From: Candidatus Zixiibacteriota bacterium
Lineage (GTDB): Bacteria > Zixibacteria > MSB-5A5 > UBA10806 > 4484-95
Assembly (NCBI GenBank): GCA_024231855.1
Contig: JAAEQD010000059.1
Coordinates: 1 to 64,000, forward strand
Length of the DNA stretch: 64,000 nucleotides
Reading direction: 5' to 3'
Shown here in pieces: positions 9,643 through 17,556 of this stretch (the first letter of the stretch is position 1; every line of letters starts with the position of its first letter). The notes under the pieces are model-generated. The model worked only from the letters and a program-made list of their open reading frames with translations. It ran no database searches and was not told the DNA's origin. The translations under genes were made by a program, and so were the position numbers.

Positions 9643-11024
9643 CTTCGTCCCCTTTTGCGTTGAGAAGTACCTTTGGAAGTCGATGCTTTGCCGGGCTTGG
9701 AATTCGATGAGCCTTTGTCGATACTTCCGCTGCTTGTTTTCTTGCCGGAACTTCTACTACTACTTTTGGATTGGCTTTTCTTTTTCTTGGAAACTCCGAC
9801 CTTGTTTTTTTCATCCTTGTCTTTCAGTATAGTTTTATTTCGCATCAAATTCAAGGATTTCTTTACTTTATCGCTTGTTCTTACATCGGTTTGTTTAAGC
9901 CGATCCTTACTATCTTTTACCCTCTCGAGATTTCCGGTTTTCTTGCTATCCCGAATTGAAGCTTTATGAGCTCCTCGATCCGCTTGCCTAATTTTTCGAT
10001 CAGCGCGTGATGAATTATCAACTGGAATAGTAGCATTTCTCGAATATTTCCCTATAACCCTCGATGGCGGAGCCGGCCTGGTCCAGGTATGCTTCTGTCT
10101 GACCCTTTCGGCTCGATCTCTGAAATCGGTTTCATTGCGATGCCTATCCTGTTTGAATCGCCAGCTCCGAAGCTTGCCGCGTCCATAATGGAAATCGCGA
10201 TATCTGCCTCCGATTTTGGCGTCAATATGATGTCTATGTCCATGCCTGACATGGAAATACTGCTGCCAGCAGGGATAGCCATTCCAATAGAGCCAGACCC
10301 AATGGCGGCCAATATAAATCTCCGGCACGTAAATCGGCGCGATGCCATAATAAACGCCATCGATCCAAACTTCGCAGCCGGGATAGTCGGAGCCAATCCA
10401 GACCGAACCTATGTAATATGGGTCGTGGACCCAGTGACGGTAATAGCGGTGATGTCTGTAATTCGAGTCGATATAAAACATAGTCATGGCGCTTACATGA
10501 GGTCCCCGGGCTATACGCGAATTCAAATCCATAGCAAAGGCGGCTCGCTCGCCCCTTACCGAGTGAATGAAATCGTCATAGTATTGATCCCATTCGCCGT
10601 AATCGAAATACTCATACCGAATGAAATCGGGCGCTGGTATCGGATCATAGCTGGCTACGGCATAAATATATTCCGCGCCGTCAGGGCCTGATACTTCCAG
10701 GCGGTACTCATCGAAGTGATCAGGAATACGGTATACCGTTTCTCCTTCAACGTAAGTTGCCCCATCGTAGCTGGAAGGGTAGATTAAACTGACATTGCCG
10801 GCCGGGTCAATATCGTAAACCACAACATAGCAGTCGGCATTGGTACGGAAGAAGATTGCGACATCCTCGCCATAATAATATGTCGAAGCTTCACCTTTGT
10901 TAATCCAGATATCAACCTCGAGACCTTCTACCCTGCTTACTCCATGCTTCTCACCGGCGATAGCCACACCGGCAAATCCGGCGATTAAGGCCAGAATTAA
11001 AATTTTCTTTACAAAGTTAATCAT
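9639..11024 (-). CDS. Secreted DUF4384 / PEGA-like protein with a basic tail
   Basis: 461 aa, signal peptide ending AGVAIAG. Residues about 35-135 fit DUF4384 (DVAIFFRTNADCYVVVYDID, GNVSLIYPSSYDG), a beta-domain common in envelope proteins. Residues about 205-270 resemble a PEGA-type beta-sandwich (VWIGSDYPGCEVWIDGVYYG, IYIGRHWVWLYWNGY). The last about 160 residues are Lys/Arg/Ser-rich and low in complexity, ending in TSQRKRGRR. Sits between the CxxCH lipoprotein gene (18-nt gap) and the small Lys/Pro-rich gene (4-nt overlap). Predicted exported; no catalytic motif seen. Confidence 0.7.
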   Translation of the reverse strand: MINFVKKILILALIAGFAGVAIAGEKHGVSRVEGLEVDIWINKGEASTYYYGEDVAIFFRTNADCYVVVYDIDPAGNVSLIYPSSYDGATYVEGETVYRIPDHFDEYRLEVSGPDGAEYIYAVASYDPIPAPDFIRYEYFDYGEWDQYYDDFIHSVRGERAAFAMDLNSRIARGPHVSAMTMFYIDSNYRHHRYYRHWVHDPYYIGSVWIGSDYPGCEVWIDGVYYGIAPIYVPEIYIGRHWVWLYWNGYPCWQQYFHVRHGHRHHIDAKIGGRYRDFHYGRGKLRSWRFKQDRHRNETDFRDRAERVRQKHTWTRPAPPSRVIGKYSRNATIPVDNSSRADRKIRQADRGAHKASIRDSKKTGNLERVKDSKDRLKQTDVRTSDKVKKSLNLMRNKTILKDKDEKNKVGVSKKKKSQSKSSSRSSGKKTSSGSIDKGSSNSKPGKASTSKGTSQRKRGRR

Positions 11025-11042
11025 CTTAATAACCTCGCTTCT

Positions 11043-11411
11043 TTACCCTCTGCGGGGTTTCTTTTCCTTATCTTTCCTATCGTCATGTTTTTTACTCTTG
11101 GTCTGCTTATGACTTTTCATAAATTCGATATGTTTCACTTGCCTCTCTCTGGCCAATTTGCGGTCATATGTGCGATAAACGAACTTGGCATGCTTGACAT
11201 TTCTGGGCTTGTAGTAATAACCACCGCCATCTGTTTTAATCTTGTAATAGTTGCAGCTGGCGTAAACTTTGATCCATCCGGGATGGCCGTGGCAATCGTA
11301 ACAGTGAGCCGGTGTAGTGCTAGGCCTGTGCCGTAGAACGATATAAGTGATACAGCCGGATGAACTAAGCCCAAAGCTCGCAATCAGTAATATTAACAAC
11401 CACTTTCTCAC
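11043..11411 (-). CDS. Small lipoprotein with a CYDCH motif
   Basis: 122 aa. Leader MRKWLLILLIASFGLSSSGC gives a clear lipobox with the lipid Cys at residue 20. At about 37-41 the mature part has CYDCHG, a single CxxCH motif of the type that binds c-type haem, followed by further His and Tyr. The rest is basic, ending KKHDDRKDKEKKPRRG like the tails of the next two operon products. One CxxCH alone does not prove haem binding; no distal ligand can be assigned. Nine nt after the FnIII lipoprotein gene, in a four-gene operon. Confidence 0.65.
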   Translation of the reverse strand: MRKWLLILLIASFGLSSSGCITYIVLRHRPSTTPAHCYDCHGHPGWIKVYASCNYYKIKTDGGGYYYKPRNVKHAKFVYRTYDRKLARERQVKHIEFMKSHKQTKSKKHDDRKDKEKKPRRG

Positions 11412-11420
11412 TGGTTCTCC

Positions 11421-12266
11421 CTAATTTACCGGTATCACTTCAGTTATTGGTTTAACTGACTGAGGACCGATTGCCAGTTCCCTGTTGCCCTGATCGATTT
11501 GATAAGCCCATGAAAAACGCATTGAAACGTCTTGATAGTTAAGGTCGGTCACCCAGATTCTGGCGTAATGCCATTCATCGAAATGATTGAGCTTTAATAT
11601 GTACATGTGACCTTCTATCGCTTCCACTTCATCGAAAGCCGACCAACCATCCGATGGCGCGTAGCCGACATCATCGAAATCTTCGGCATAACCGAAATCC
11701 TGAATATAATAATCATCATGCCTGACATTGATGAAGAACTCATCATATTGCGAATTGTAATCCAGCCAGATATCGCAGTTGGTATCATTCCATGTCAGTC
11801 TATCCTGAAAATAAAGATCGTAGCCGGATAAACCAAAATTAATTAACGGATCGTAAATGACTACGTTATGGCCTTCCGCCCGAGGTGTATCCATCACGTA
11901 ATCCGACATGTATGAATGATTACCGCTTTCGTCAACCGCGATCAGCCTATAATAATAGGTTACGCCGTTTTCAACATCGTTATCGATCAGGCTGGAATAG
12001 GAGTAAGAGATTATATCAAGTAAATCATATTCATCGGTATCATCCGGATCAACGTTTCCCGGCGCCCACCAGATTTCATAAGAGTCGATATCATCGACCT
12101 CAACCGGGTACCAGAGAAGCGTAATCGACTCATCCCCGGATATCGATGTCAGGCCGGTTGGAGCCGGCGGGTATTCATCTATATATACAGTCTTCTCGGT
12201 TTCACATCCGGAAATCAAGAGAACCAAAACCGTCATTGCCATTGAAATTACCATCATTCTTTTCAT
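11421..12266 (-). CDS. Fibronectin type III lipoprotein
   Basis: 281 aa from the ATG at 12266, placed 5 nt after AAGGAGG. An ATG 15 nt further upstream (12281) is rejected because that Shine-Dalgarno would lie inside its coding sequence. Lipobox LISGC. Residues about 30-120 are an FnIII domain (PPAPTGLTSISGDESITLLW, YYYRLIAVDESGNHS). The C-terminal half is beta-rich and acidic, without a recognised family. First gene of the operon running to 9241, facing the divergent control region at 12267-12578. Confidence 0.78.
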   Translation of the reverse strand: MKRMMVISMAMTVLVLLISGCETEKTVYIDEYPPAPTGLTSISGDESITLLWYPVEVDDIDSYEIWWAPGNVDPDDTDEYDLLDIISYSYSSLIDNDVENGVTYYYRLIAVDESGNHSYMSDYVMDTPRAEGHNVVIYDPLINFGLSGYDLYFQDRLTWNDTNCDIWLDYNSQYDEFFINVRHDDYYIQDFGYAEDFDDVGYAPSDGWSAFDEVEAIEGHMYILKLNHFDEWHYARIWVTDLNYQDVSMRFSWAYQIDQGNRELAIGPQSVKPITEVIPVN

Positions 12267-12323
12267 TAAAACCTCCTTCATGTTTGCCCATTAATAAATC
12301 AATATCCATGCCAACAGATTGAT

Positions 12324-12358
12324 TTTTGTAACATATTGATATCAATAGAGTTACAAAA
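12324..12358. promoter_or_regulatory. Nested dyad in the divergent intergenic region
   Basis: Perfect 9-bp arms TTTTGTAAC (12324-12332) and GTTACAAAA (12350-12358) flank the perfect 12-bp palindrome ATTGATATCAAT (12335-12346). It lies about 58 nt upstream of the minus-strand lipoprotein gene. Suits binding by a dimeric regulator in the 312-nt stretch 12267-12578, which otherwise holds the second dyad and the plus-strand promoter. Confidence 0.5.
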
Positions 12359-12383
12359 CGTACTCGAATCGACACAGAATATC

Positions 12384-12422
12384 ATGCACAATAATTGTTC
12401 ACAAACCATGAGCTTTGTGCAT
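12384..12422. promoter_or_regulatory. Second dyad upstream of the consensus promoter
   Basis: Perfect 8-bp arms ATGCACAA (12384-12391) and TTGTGCAT (12415-12422), 23 nt apart, ending 50 bp upstream of the -35 box at 12473. Possible activator or repressor site; could be chance. Confidence 0.35.
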
Positions 12423-12472
12423 CTTGGACCAGCTAATAATATATACAGCTTAACAGAAACTTACTATATATC

Positions 12473-12501
12473 TTGACATACTATTACCAAATATCTATAA
12501 T
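12473..12501 (+). promoter_or_regulatory. Perfect-consensus sigma-70 promoter
   Basis: TTGACA (12473-12478), exactly 17 nt, TATAAT (12496-12501): both hexamers and the spacer match consensus. Expected start near 12508, giving a leader of about 70 nt to the ATG at 12579, which has AAGGAG 8 nt upstream. Consensus promoters are usually strong unless repressed; the two dyads upstream may matter. Confidence 0.75.
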
Positions 12502-12578
12502 TCTTATATATACAGACTTTTTAAGCAACCCGAGTTGACAGCATAAACCAGCAGTACTGGACAAAAAGGAGCTATATC

Positions 12579-14714
12579 ATGTTAAGAGCCAAGGCTAAAC
12601 CGGCGATTTTGTTGATCACATTATTGATAGTAGCATTATTTAGCTTCTCCCCGGCAAAAGCGCAGGATATCGAGTATATCAATTCGACCTTATGGTCTCA
12701 GGCAAATTATATAAAAGTAAATGGCGATTACGCGTATTGCTCATATACAAATGGACTAAAAATCCTCAATATTTCCGACCAATCTAATCCTGTTCTGGTC
12801 GGCCGACTATTTATACAGCATGGCGCCGGCGATATATTTTTTGATGGCAGTTTTGCATATTTAGTAGCTAATTTTGGCAATGAAAATTCCGGATTTCTTA
12901 TACTCGATATTTCAAATCCGGCTGATCCGATTACGGTAGGCAGGTATGAGACGCAAGATGTGGTAAATAGTATTTGTGTTTCGGGAAATTACGCCTATAC
13001 GGCAAATGAAAGCTCCGGTTTACAAATGATAGATATCTCCGACATCTCAAATCCTGTGTTGGTTAACAGTTACAATACCGCGGGAGATACCAAAGATGTT
13101 TTCATCTACGGCCAATACGCTTATATTGCCGACCGCGACAAAGGATTACAGATCATAGACGTATCGAATCCCGAAGTCCTGGTCAGGGTCGGGAATTTTG
13201 ATACGGAATCAAGGTCTTATGATGTTTTCGTGGATGGAGACTACGCCTATATGACGGATTTAGGATCCGATTTATTTATTATCGATGTCTCTAATCCCAT
13301 GAATCCAATATTGGCGGATCAGTACTTCGCTTTGGATCAGCCCAGAGATGTTTTCGTTATGGGCGATCTGGCTTGCCTGGCAATAGGATATGAAGGGATA
13401 GCTCTATTGGATGTTACCGATCCCTCTAATCCGATCACATTGGCAAATTATGATATTCCAGGTTTTACCAACGGGATATTTATAGACGATGGATCCGTAT
13501 ACACTTCCAATGCTACTAATGGCATACAAATAATAGATATTTCAAACGTCTCATCACCGGATTTGGCAAGTATCCACGATTACTTTGGCGCCAATTATCT
13601 TAACGATGTTTATGTTGAAGACGGCATCGCTTATATTACCGACTGGGTATCCGGTTTTCAAATAATGGATGTTACTGATATTTATAATCCAATATCGATA
13701 GCACAGGTTGAATACGATTGGCCTTCAACGAGGGGTATATTTATTTTGAACAATAGAGCTTATTTGTCTGAATCAAGCTACGGGCTTCGAATTTATGATA
13801 TCTCGGATCTATCAAATCCCATATTCCTGGGGAGTCATCTATTTCCGCCAACCGGTTCATCGGATATATTCGTCCGGGGCAATTATGCCTATATGTCAGT
13901 TCGATCTTATGGATTGCAGATTGTCGACGTTTCGGATCCATCGGACATGATTCTAATAGGTGGATACAATTTAAATAATGTTGATGCCTGGCGTATAGAC
14001 TTAGCTGGTAATCTGGCCTATTTGGCGTGTCAGGGCGGAATTAATATTTTCGATATAGCTAATCCGTCAGATCCGCAATTTATCGGAAATTATGATACTC
14101 CTACTTCTATCCATGATGTTGTCGTAAGCGGAGATTATGCTTATGCCGCGGTCGGGGATTACGGTCTTTATATAATTAATGTTATGGAACCTTCAAGTCC
14201 ACTATTGACAGGAAGCTGTGACACACCCGGTGACGCGGACGATGTTTTCCTATCCGGCGGCTATGCTTATGTTGCCGATAGAGGTTCGGGGCTTCATGTA
14301 ATTAATATTGCCGATCCCTATAATCCCTGGATAGCCGCGAGTTTTGATACGCCCGGAAGTGCCCAAGGCGTCTTTGTAGAAGATAGCTTCGCCTACTTAG
14401 TTGATTCGAGGTCGTTAATTATAGCGCAATTTATGAGTCTGGTGGCATGCTCCTACACCCTCGGCGATATCAACGGCGATGGCAACATTATTGGCAGCGA
14501 TGTAACTTATGGCGTGAATTACTTCAGAAGTATCGGCTCTCCTCCCCCGGATTCCTGCTGGAACCCGGAGCAAGCGGACTGGAATTACTCGGCCGCCGAT
14601 GCTAACGGCGACTGCCAGTTCATCGGCTCGGATATAACTTATCTGATAAGCTATTTCAGAGGTATCCATCCCGATATCGGATGGTGCGTCCAGACGCCGC
14701 CGGCCGGTGAATAA
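12579..14714 (+). CDS. Secreted LVIVD-repeat protein with dockerin-like C-terminus
   Basis: 711 aa. A signal peptide ends at SPAKAQ. Residues about 30-620 are LVIVD-type repeats of about 42 residues (for example VSGNYAYTANESSGLQMIDI, YDVFVDGDYAYMTDLGSDLF), expected to fold as a beta-propeller. After a linker the last about 85 residues form two calcium-loop helices: DINGDGNIIGSDVTYGVNYF and DANGDCQFIGSDITYLISYF, a dockerin-like pair. The same module ends the broken gene at 19798-21294. No cohesin or scaffoldin is seen in the window, so its partner is unknown. Driven by the consensus promoter at 12473-12501. Confidence 0.85.
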   Translation: MLRAKAKPAILLITLLIVALFSFSPAKAQDIEYINSTLWSQANYIKVNGDYAYCSYTNGLKILNISDQSNPVLVGRLFIQHGAGDIFFDGSFAYLVANFGNENSGFLILDISNPADPITVGRYETQDVVNSICVSGNYAYTANESSGLQMIDISDISNPVLVNSYNTAGDTKDVFIYGQYAYIADRDKGLQIIDVSNPEVLVRVGNFDTESRSYDVFVDGDYAYMTDLGSDLFIIDVSNPMNPILADQYFALDQPRDVFVMGDLACLAIGYEGIALLDVTDPSNPITLANYDIPGFTNGIFIDDGSVYTSNATNGIQIIDISNVSSPDLASIHDYFGANYLNDVYVEDGIAYITDWVSGFQIMDVTDIYNPISIAQVEYDWPSTRGIFILNNRAYLSESSYGLRIYDISDLSNPIFLGSHLFPPTGSSDIFVRGNYAYMSVRSYGLQIVDVSDPSDMILIGGYNLNNVDAWRIDLAGNLAYLACQGGINIFDIANPSDPQFIGNYDTPTSIHDVVVSGDYAYAAVGDYGLYIINVMEPSSPLLTGSCDTPGDADDVFLSGGYAYVADRGSGLHVINIADPYNPWIAASFDTPGSAQGVFVEDSFAYLVDSRSLIIAQFMSLVACSYTLGDINGDGNIIGSDVTYGVNYFRSIGSPPPDSCWNPEQADWNYSAADANGDCQFIGSDITYLISYFRGIHPDIGWCVQTPPAGE

Positions 14715-14763
14715 TAGCAATCGTGTTCAAACCAATAGGATTCTGGTCTATTACTTACAAAAG

Positions 14764-16092
14764 CTACTTCTCGAATTTAATCGCGTACCAGTCGATTTTC
14801 CTGGTGAAATACATCACCAGGGCCAGTACGATAAATAATCCGATACTGCCCATCAATAGCGCGAAATCCTCTAATTGCAAAACAATATACAGGTAGCCGT
14901 AAAGAATCACCAGCATGCCACCGACCATTAACGCCAAACTGCCTTTTTTCAGAATGCTTTTGGCGTAGCCGGTGATTAAGGCAATTACCGAAATGCTTGA
15001 TATTATGTACGCGATATTGAAATTAGTGTGTTCGGAAATAGAAATAAGCAGAGTGTAAAATATCATTATCGCCAAACCAATAAGTAGATATTGAATCGGA
15101 TGAACCCTGACCTTTTTCATTATCTCGGAAAAGAAAAACGCTATAAAAGTAAACACGATAAACATAATAGCGTACTTGACTGTTCGCATCGATTTTTGAT
15201 AAATATCCACCGGGATGAATAGTTCGACACCAAACGAGGAATCGTCGATTTGATGCTTGGTCCCTTTCCAGTATTGAGGGTAATTCCGGTTTAAATCCAG
15301 GACTTTCCATTTGGCGCTGAAACCATCTTTGCCGATTGTTCTCTCATAGGGCAAATAAGCGCCGGAGAAACTGGGATCGGGCCATGTCGAGGACACGGTA
15401 ATATCGTTTAATCGGCCCACCGGCACAAAATTAATCTGATGGCTGCCGTTAAGATTTATCTTAAATTTGAACGGATAACTTGTCTTGTGGTCGGCTAACG
15501 ATATCTTGGCGCTGACGCCGGAGGATATGATATCCGCGGATTCCAAACCCGGACTCATCGATATAGAATCGCCATTGAATTCAGCCACAATCTGATTTTT
15601 TATCCCTCGCATATCCGTGATCCCAATTGAGATAAACGCCCCCGACCAGATAATATCATCCGGACTAGTATTTAGACGTTCGATTTCCGGGAAAGGAAAT
15701 GTGCCGGCTAATTCAATCTGTGATTTATATAATACGGCTTCATAAATTCCCCGGTATCGCATTTCGGGATCAAGCATGCCGTTTAAATCAATACTGTCCG
15801 GCAGAAAATGAGCATATTTTATGGTATAAACCGCTCGCCCATCTTTATCCTTGTAAAAAGATTTATAGGGAATAGAAATTATAGGCCCGGCAATCGTTTG
15901 CTCCTGTCCCCATTTGGAGCCGATTTCAGCGATTACCTCCTTTTTTCTATATTCCCTTTCATGTATCAGCGATTCAATCATAAAAGCCGGGATTAAAAGC
16001 AAAAGTACAATTATAATCATCGTAATTATCTTGAAAGTGACCGAGTTACTGATCTTGGCCGACATTTCTTTGATAGGATTTTGGTTGTCCAT
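14764..16092 (-). CDS. creD: CreD-like inner-membrane protein
   Basis: 442 aa, the normal length for CreD. One N-terminal membrane helix (about 22-42, IITMIIIVLLLLIPAFMIE) precedes the family stretch REYRKKEVIAEIGSKWGQEQ and TIAGPIISIPY; a large extracytoplasmic domain follows to about 300, then four or five helices, with FLPDSIDLNG and HPIQYLLIGLAIMIFYTLL as family landmarks. In Enterobacteria creD belongs to the CreBC regulon and affects envelope stress and beta-lactam response. Here no creBC neighbours are present; the next gene is an NtrC-type regulator pair 132 nt away. Confidence 0.88.
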   Translation of the reverse strand: MDNQNPIKEMSAKISNSVTFKIITMIIIVLLLLIPAFMIESLIHEREYRKKEVIAEIGSKWGQEQTIAGPIISIPYKSFYKDKDGRAVYTIKYAHFLPDSIDLNGMLDPEMRYRGIYEAVLYKSQIELAGTFPFPEIERLNTSPDDIIWSGAFISIGITDMRGIKNQIVAEFNGDSISMSPGLESADIISSGVSAKISLADHKTSYPFKFKINLNGSHQINFVPVGRLNDITVSSTWPDPSFSGAYLPYERTIGKDGFSAKWKVLDLNRNYPQYWKGTKHQIDDSSFGVELFIPVDIYQKSMRTVKYAIMFIVFTFIAFFFSEIMKKVRVHPIQYLLIGLAIMIFYTLLISISEHTNFNIAYIISSISVIALITGYAKSILKKGSLALMVGGMLVILYGYLYIVLQLEDFALLMGSIGLFIVLALVMYFTRKIDWYAIKFEK

Positions 16093-16224
16093 GATTAAGT
16101 ACCTCGTATATTGTTAAGTTTGTTTCCCTTGTTAAATAAAACTTTACTTTATACGAGTTGGTGGAAAGGTGGTTCCCCGGTATTCTCGTCGAAATCCTAT
16201 CGGGTATTGACTTACTAAGATCAG

Positions 16225-17556
16225 TTAGGCTTTCAGGCCATACTGCTTGATTTTCGCCCGGATAGTGTTGCGGTGTATGCCGAGTATTTCGGCGGCATCG
16301 GCTAATTTGCCGTCGGTGCGCTTTAAGGCCTCAACGATCGCCCGTTTTTCCAGTTCGGCCAAATGAAGCGTATCCGCTACAATTTCGGCTTTGGGAGCGG
16401 CAAATCCCATCAGGCTGTCTTTATCGATTACTTCGCTTCGGGAGAGAACTACCGCCCTTTCGATCGTATTTTCCAGCTCACGGATATTACCGGGCCAGCT
16501 ATGCGATATGAGAATATCTTTGGCCTCGGGAGTTAATCCGCTTATTTCGTTGCCCGATCTGGCTGAAAACTTATCGATAAAATGCTCAACTAAAAGCAGA
16601 ATATCATCCTTGCGTTCACGCAGCGGCGGCAGAGTTATCGGGATAACATTGAGACGGTAAAACAGGTCTTCACGGAAAGTACCATCCGCAATCTTCTGCT
16701 CCAGATCACGATTGGTAGCGGATACCAACCTGATATCGACTTTGATCGATTCGGTACCGCCCAGTCGTTCGAATGTATGTGTTTCCAGTACTCTCAGAAG
16801 TTTCACCTGCATCGGCAATGACAGATCGCCTATCTCATCGATAAAGAGCGTCCCCTTATTGGCCAGCTCGAACCGTCCCAACCTCTTTTTTACCGCGCCG
16901 GTGAAAGCGCCTCTATCATAACCGAAAAGTTCGGACTCCAGAAGTGTCTCCGGCAATGCCGAACAATTGACCGCCAGAAACGGGCCGTTTTTTAAAGCTG
17001 AACTGTCATGTATCGCCCGGGCGGCCAACTCCTTGCCGGTGCCTGATTCGCCTCGAATCAGGACCGTGGAATCCGATTGCGCGACCATAGCGATATCAGC
17101 CAGCGCCTTTTTAAATGACTGAGATTCGCCAATCATCCGCGGGAAATTCTCGGTTTCTTCCAGTTTGCGTTTAAGATACCTATTTTCGGCCAAAAGATGC
17201 TGGCCGGCTTCGATCTTTTTCAGGATGAGCATGAGTTGCTCAAGGTTAACCGGCTTTATCAGGTAATCATTGGCTCCGGCTTTCATCGCCTCGACCGCGC
17301 TTTCGACGGTGGCAAACGCGGTAATTACGACCACGTTGGTATCGGGATGGACCTTTTTTATTTCCTTCAATAATGTCAGGCCATCCATATCGGGCATGCG
17401 CATATCGGTAATCGCCACCTCAGCGCCTTTGTCGGCCAGCAGATTCAGAGCCATCGGCCCGGACTCGGCCTGTCTGACCGAATGCCCCTGCTTCTTGAGA
17501 TAGCCACTTAATAAAACGCGCTGGTTTTCCTCATCATCTATAACTATTATTCTCAT
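16225..17556 (-). CDS. NtrC-family sigma-54 response regulator
   Basis: 443 aa with the complete three-domain layout. Receiver domain 1-120 with D7, D8 and phospho-acceptor D51. AAA+ domain about 138-370 with Walker A GESGTGKE, the sigma-54 contact loop GAFTGA, Walker B GTLFIDEIGDL and RLNVIPITLPPLRERKDD. Fis-type HTH at about 400-443 (LADAAEILGIHRNTIRAKIK). Acts with RpoN on distant enhancers. Its start overlaps the stop of the histidine kinase gene by 4 nt, so the two are partners. No sigma-54 (-24/-12) promoter was recognised nearby, so its targets are unknown. Confidence 0.93.
   Translation of the reverse strand: MRIIVIDDEENQRVLLSGYLKKQGHSVRQAESGPMALNLLADKGAEVAITDMRMPDMDGLTLLKEIKKVHPDTNVVVITAFATVESAVEAMKAGANDYLIKPVNLEQLMLILKKIEAGQHLLAENRYLKRKLEETENFPRMIGESQSFKKALADIAMVAQSDSTVLIRGESGTGKELAARAIHDSSALKNGPFLAVNCSALPETLLESELFGYDRGAFTGAVKKRLGRFELANKGTLFIDEIGDLSLPMQVKLLRVLETHTFERLGGTESIKVDIRLVSATNRDLEQKIADGTFREDLFYRLNVIPITLPPLRERKDDILLLVEHFIDKFSARSGNEISGLTPEAKDILISHSWPGNIRELENTIERAVVLSRSEVIDKDSLMGFAAPKAEIVADTLHLAELEKRAIVEALKRTDGKLADAAEILGIHRNTIRAKIKQYGLKA

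Noticed and set aside
9551..11112. Several overlapping frames on both strands
   Set aside because: They are shadows of the low-complexity genes; no ribosome site or protein family.
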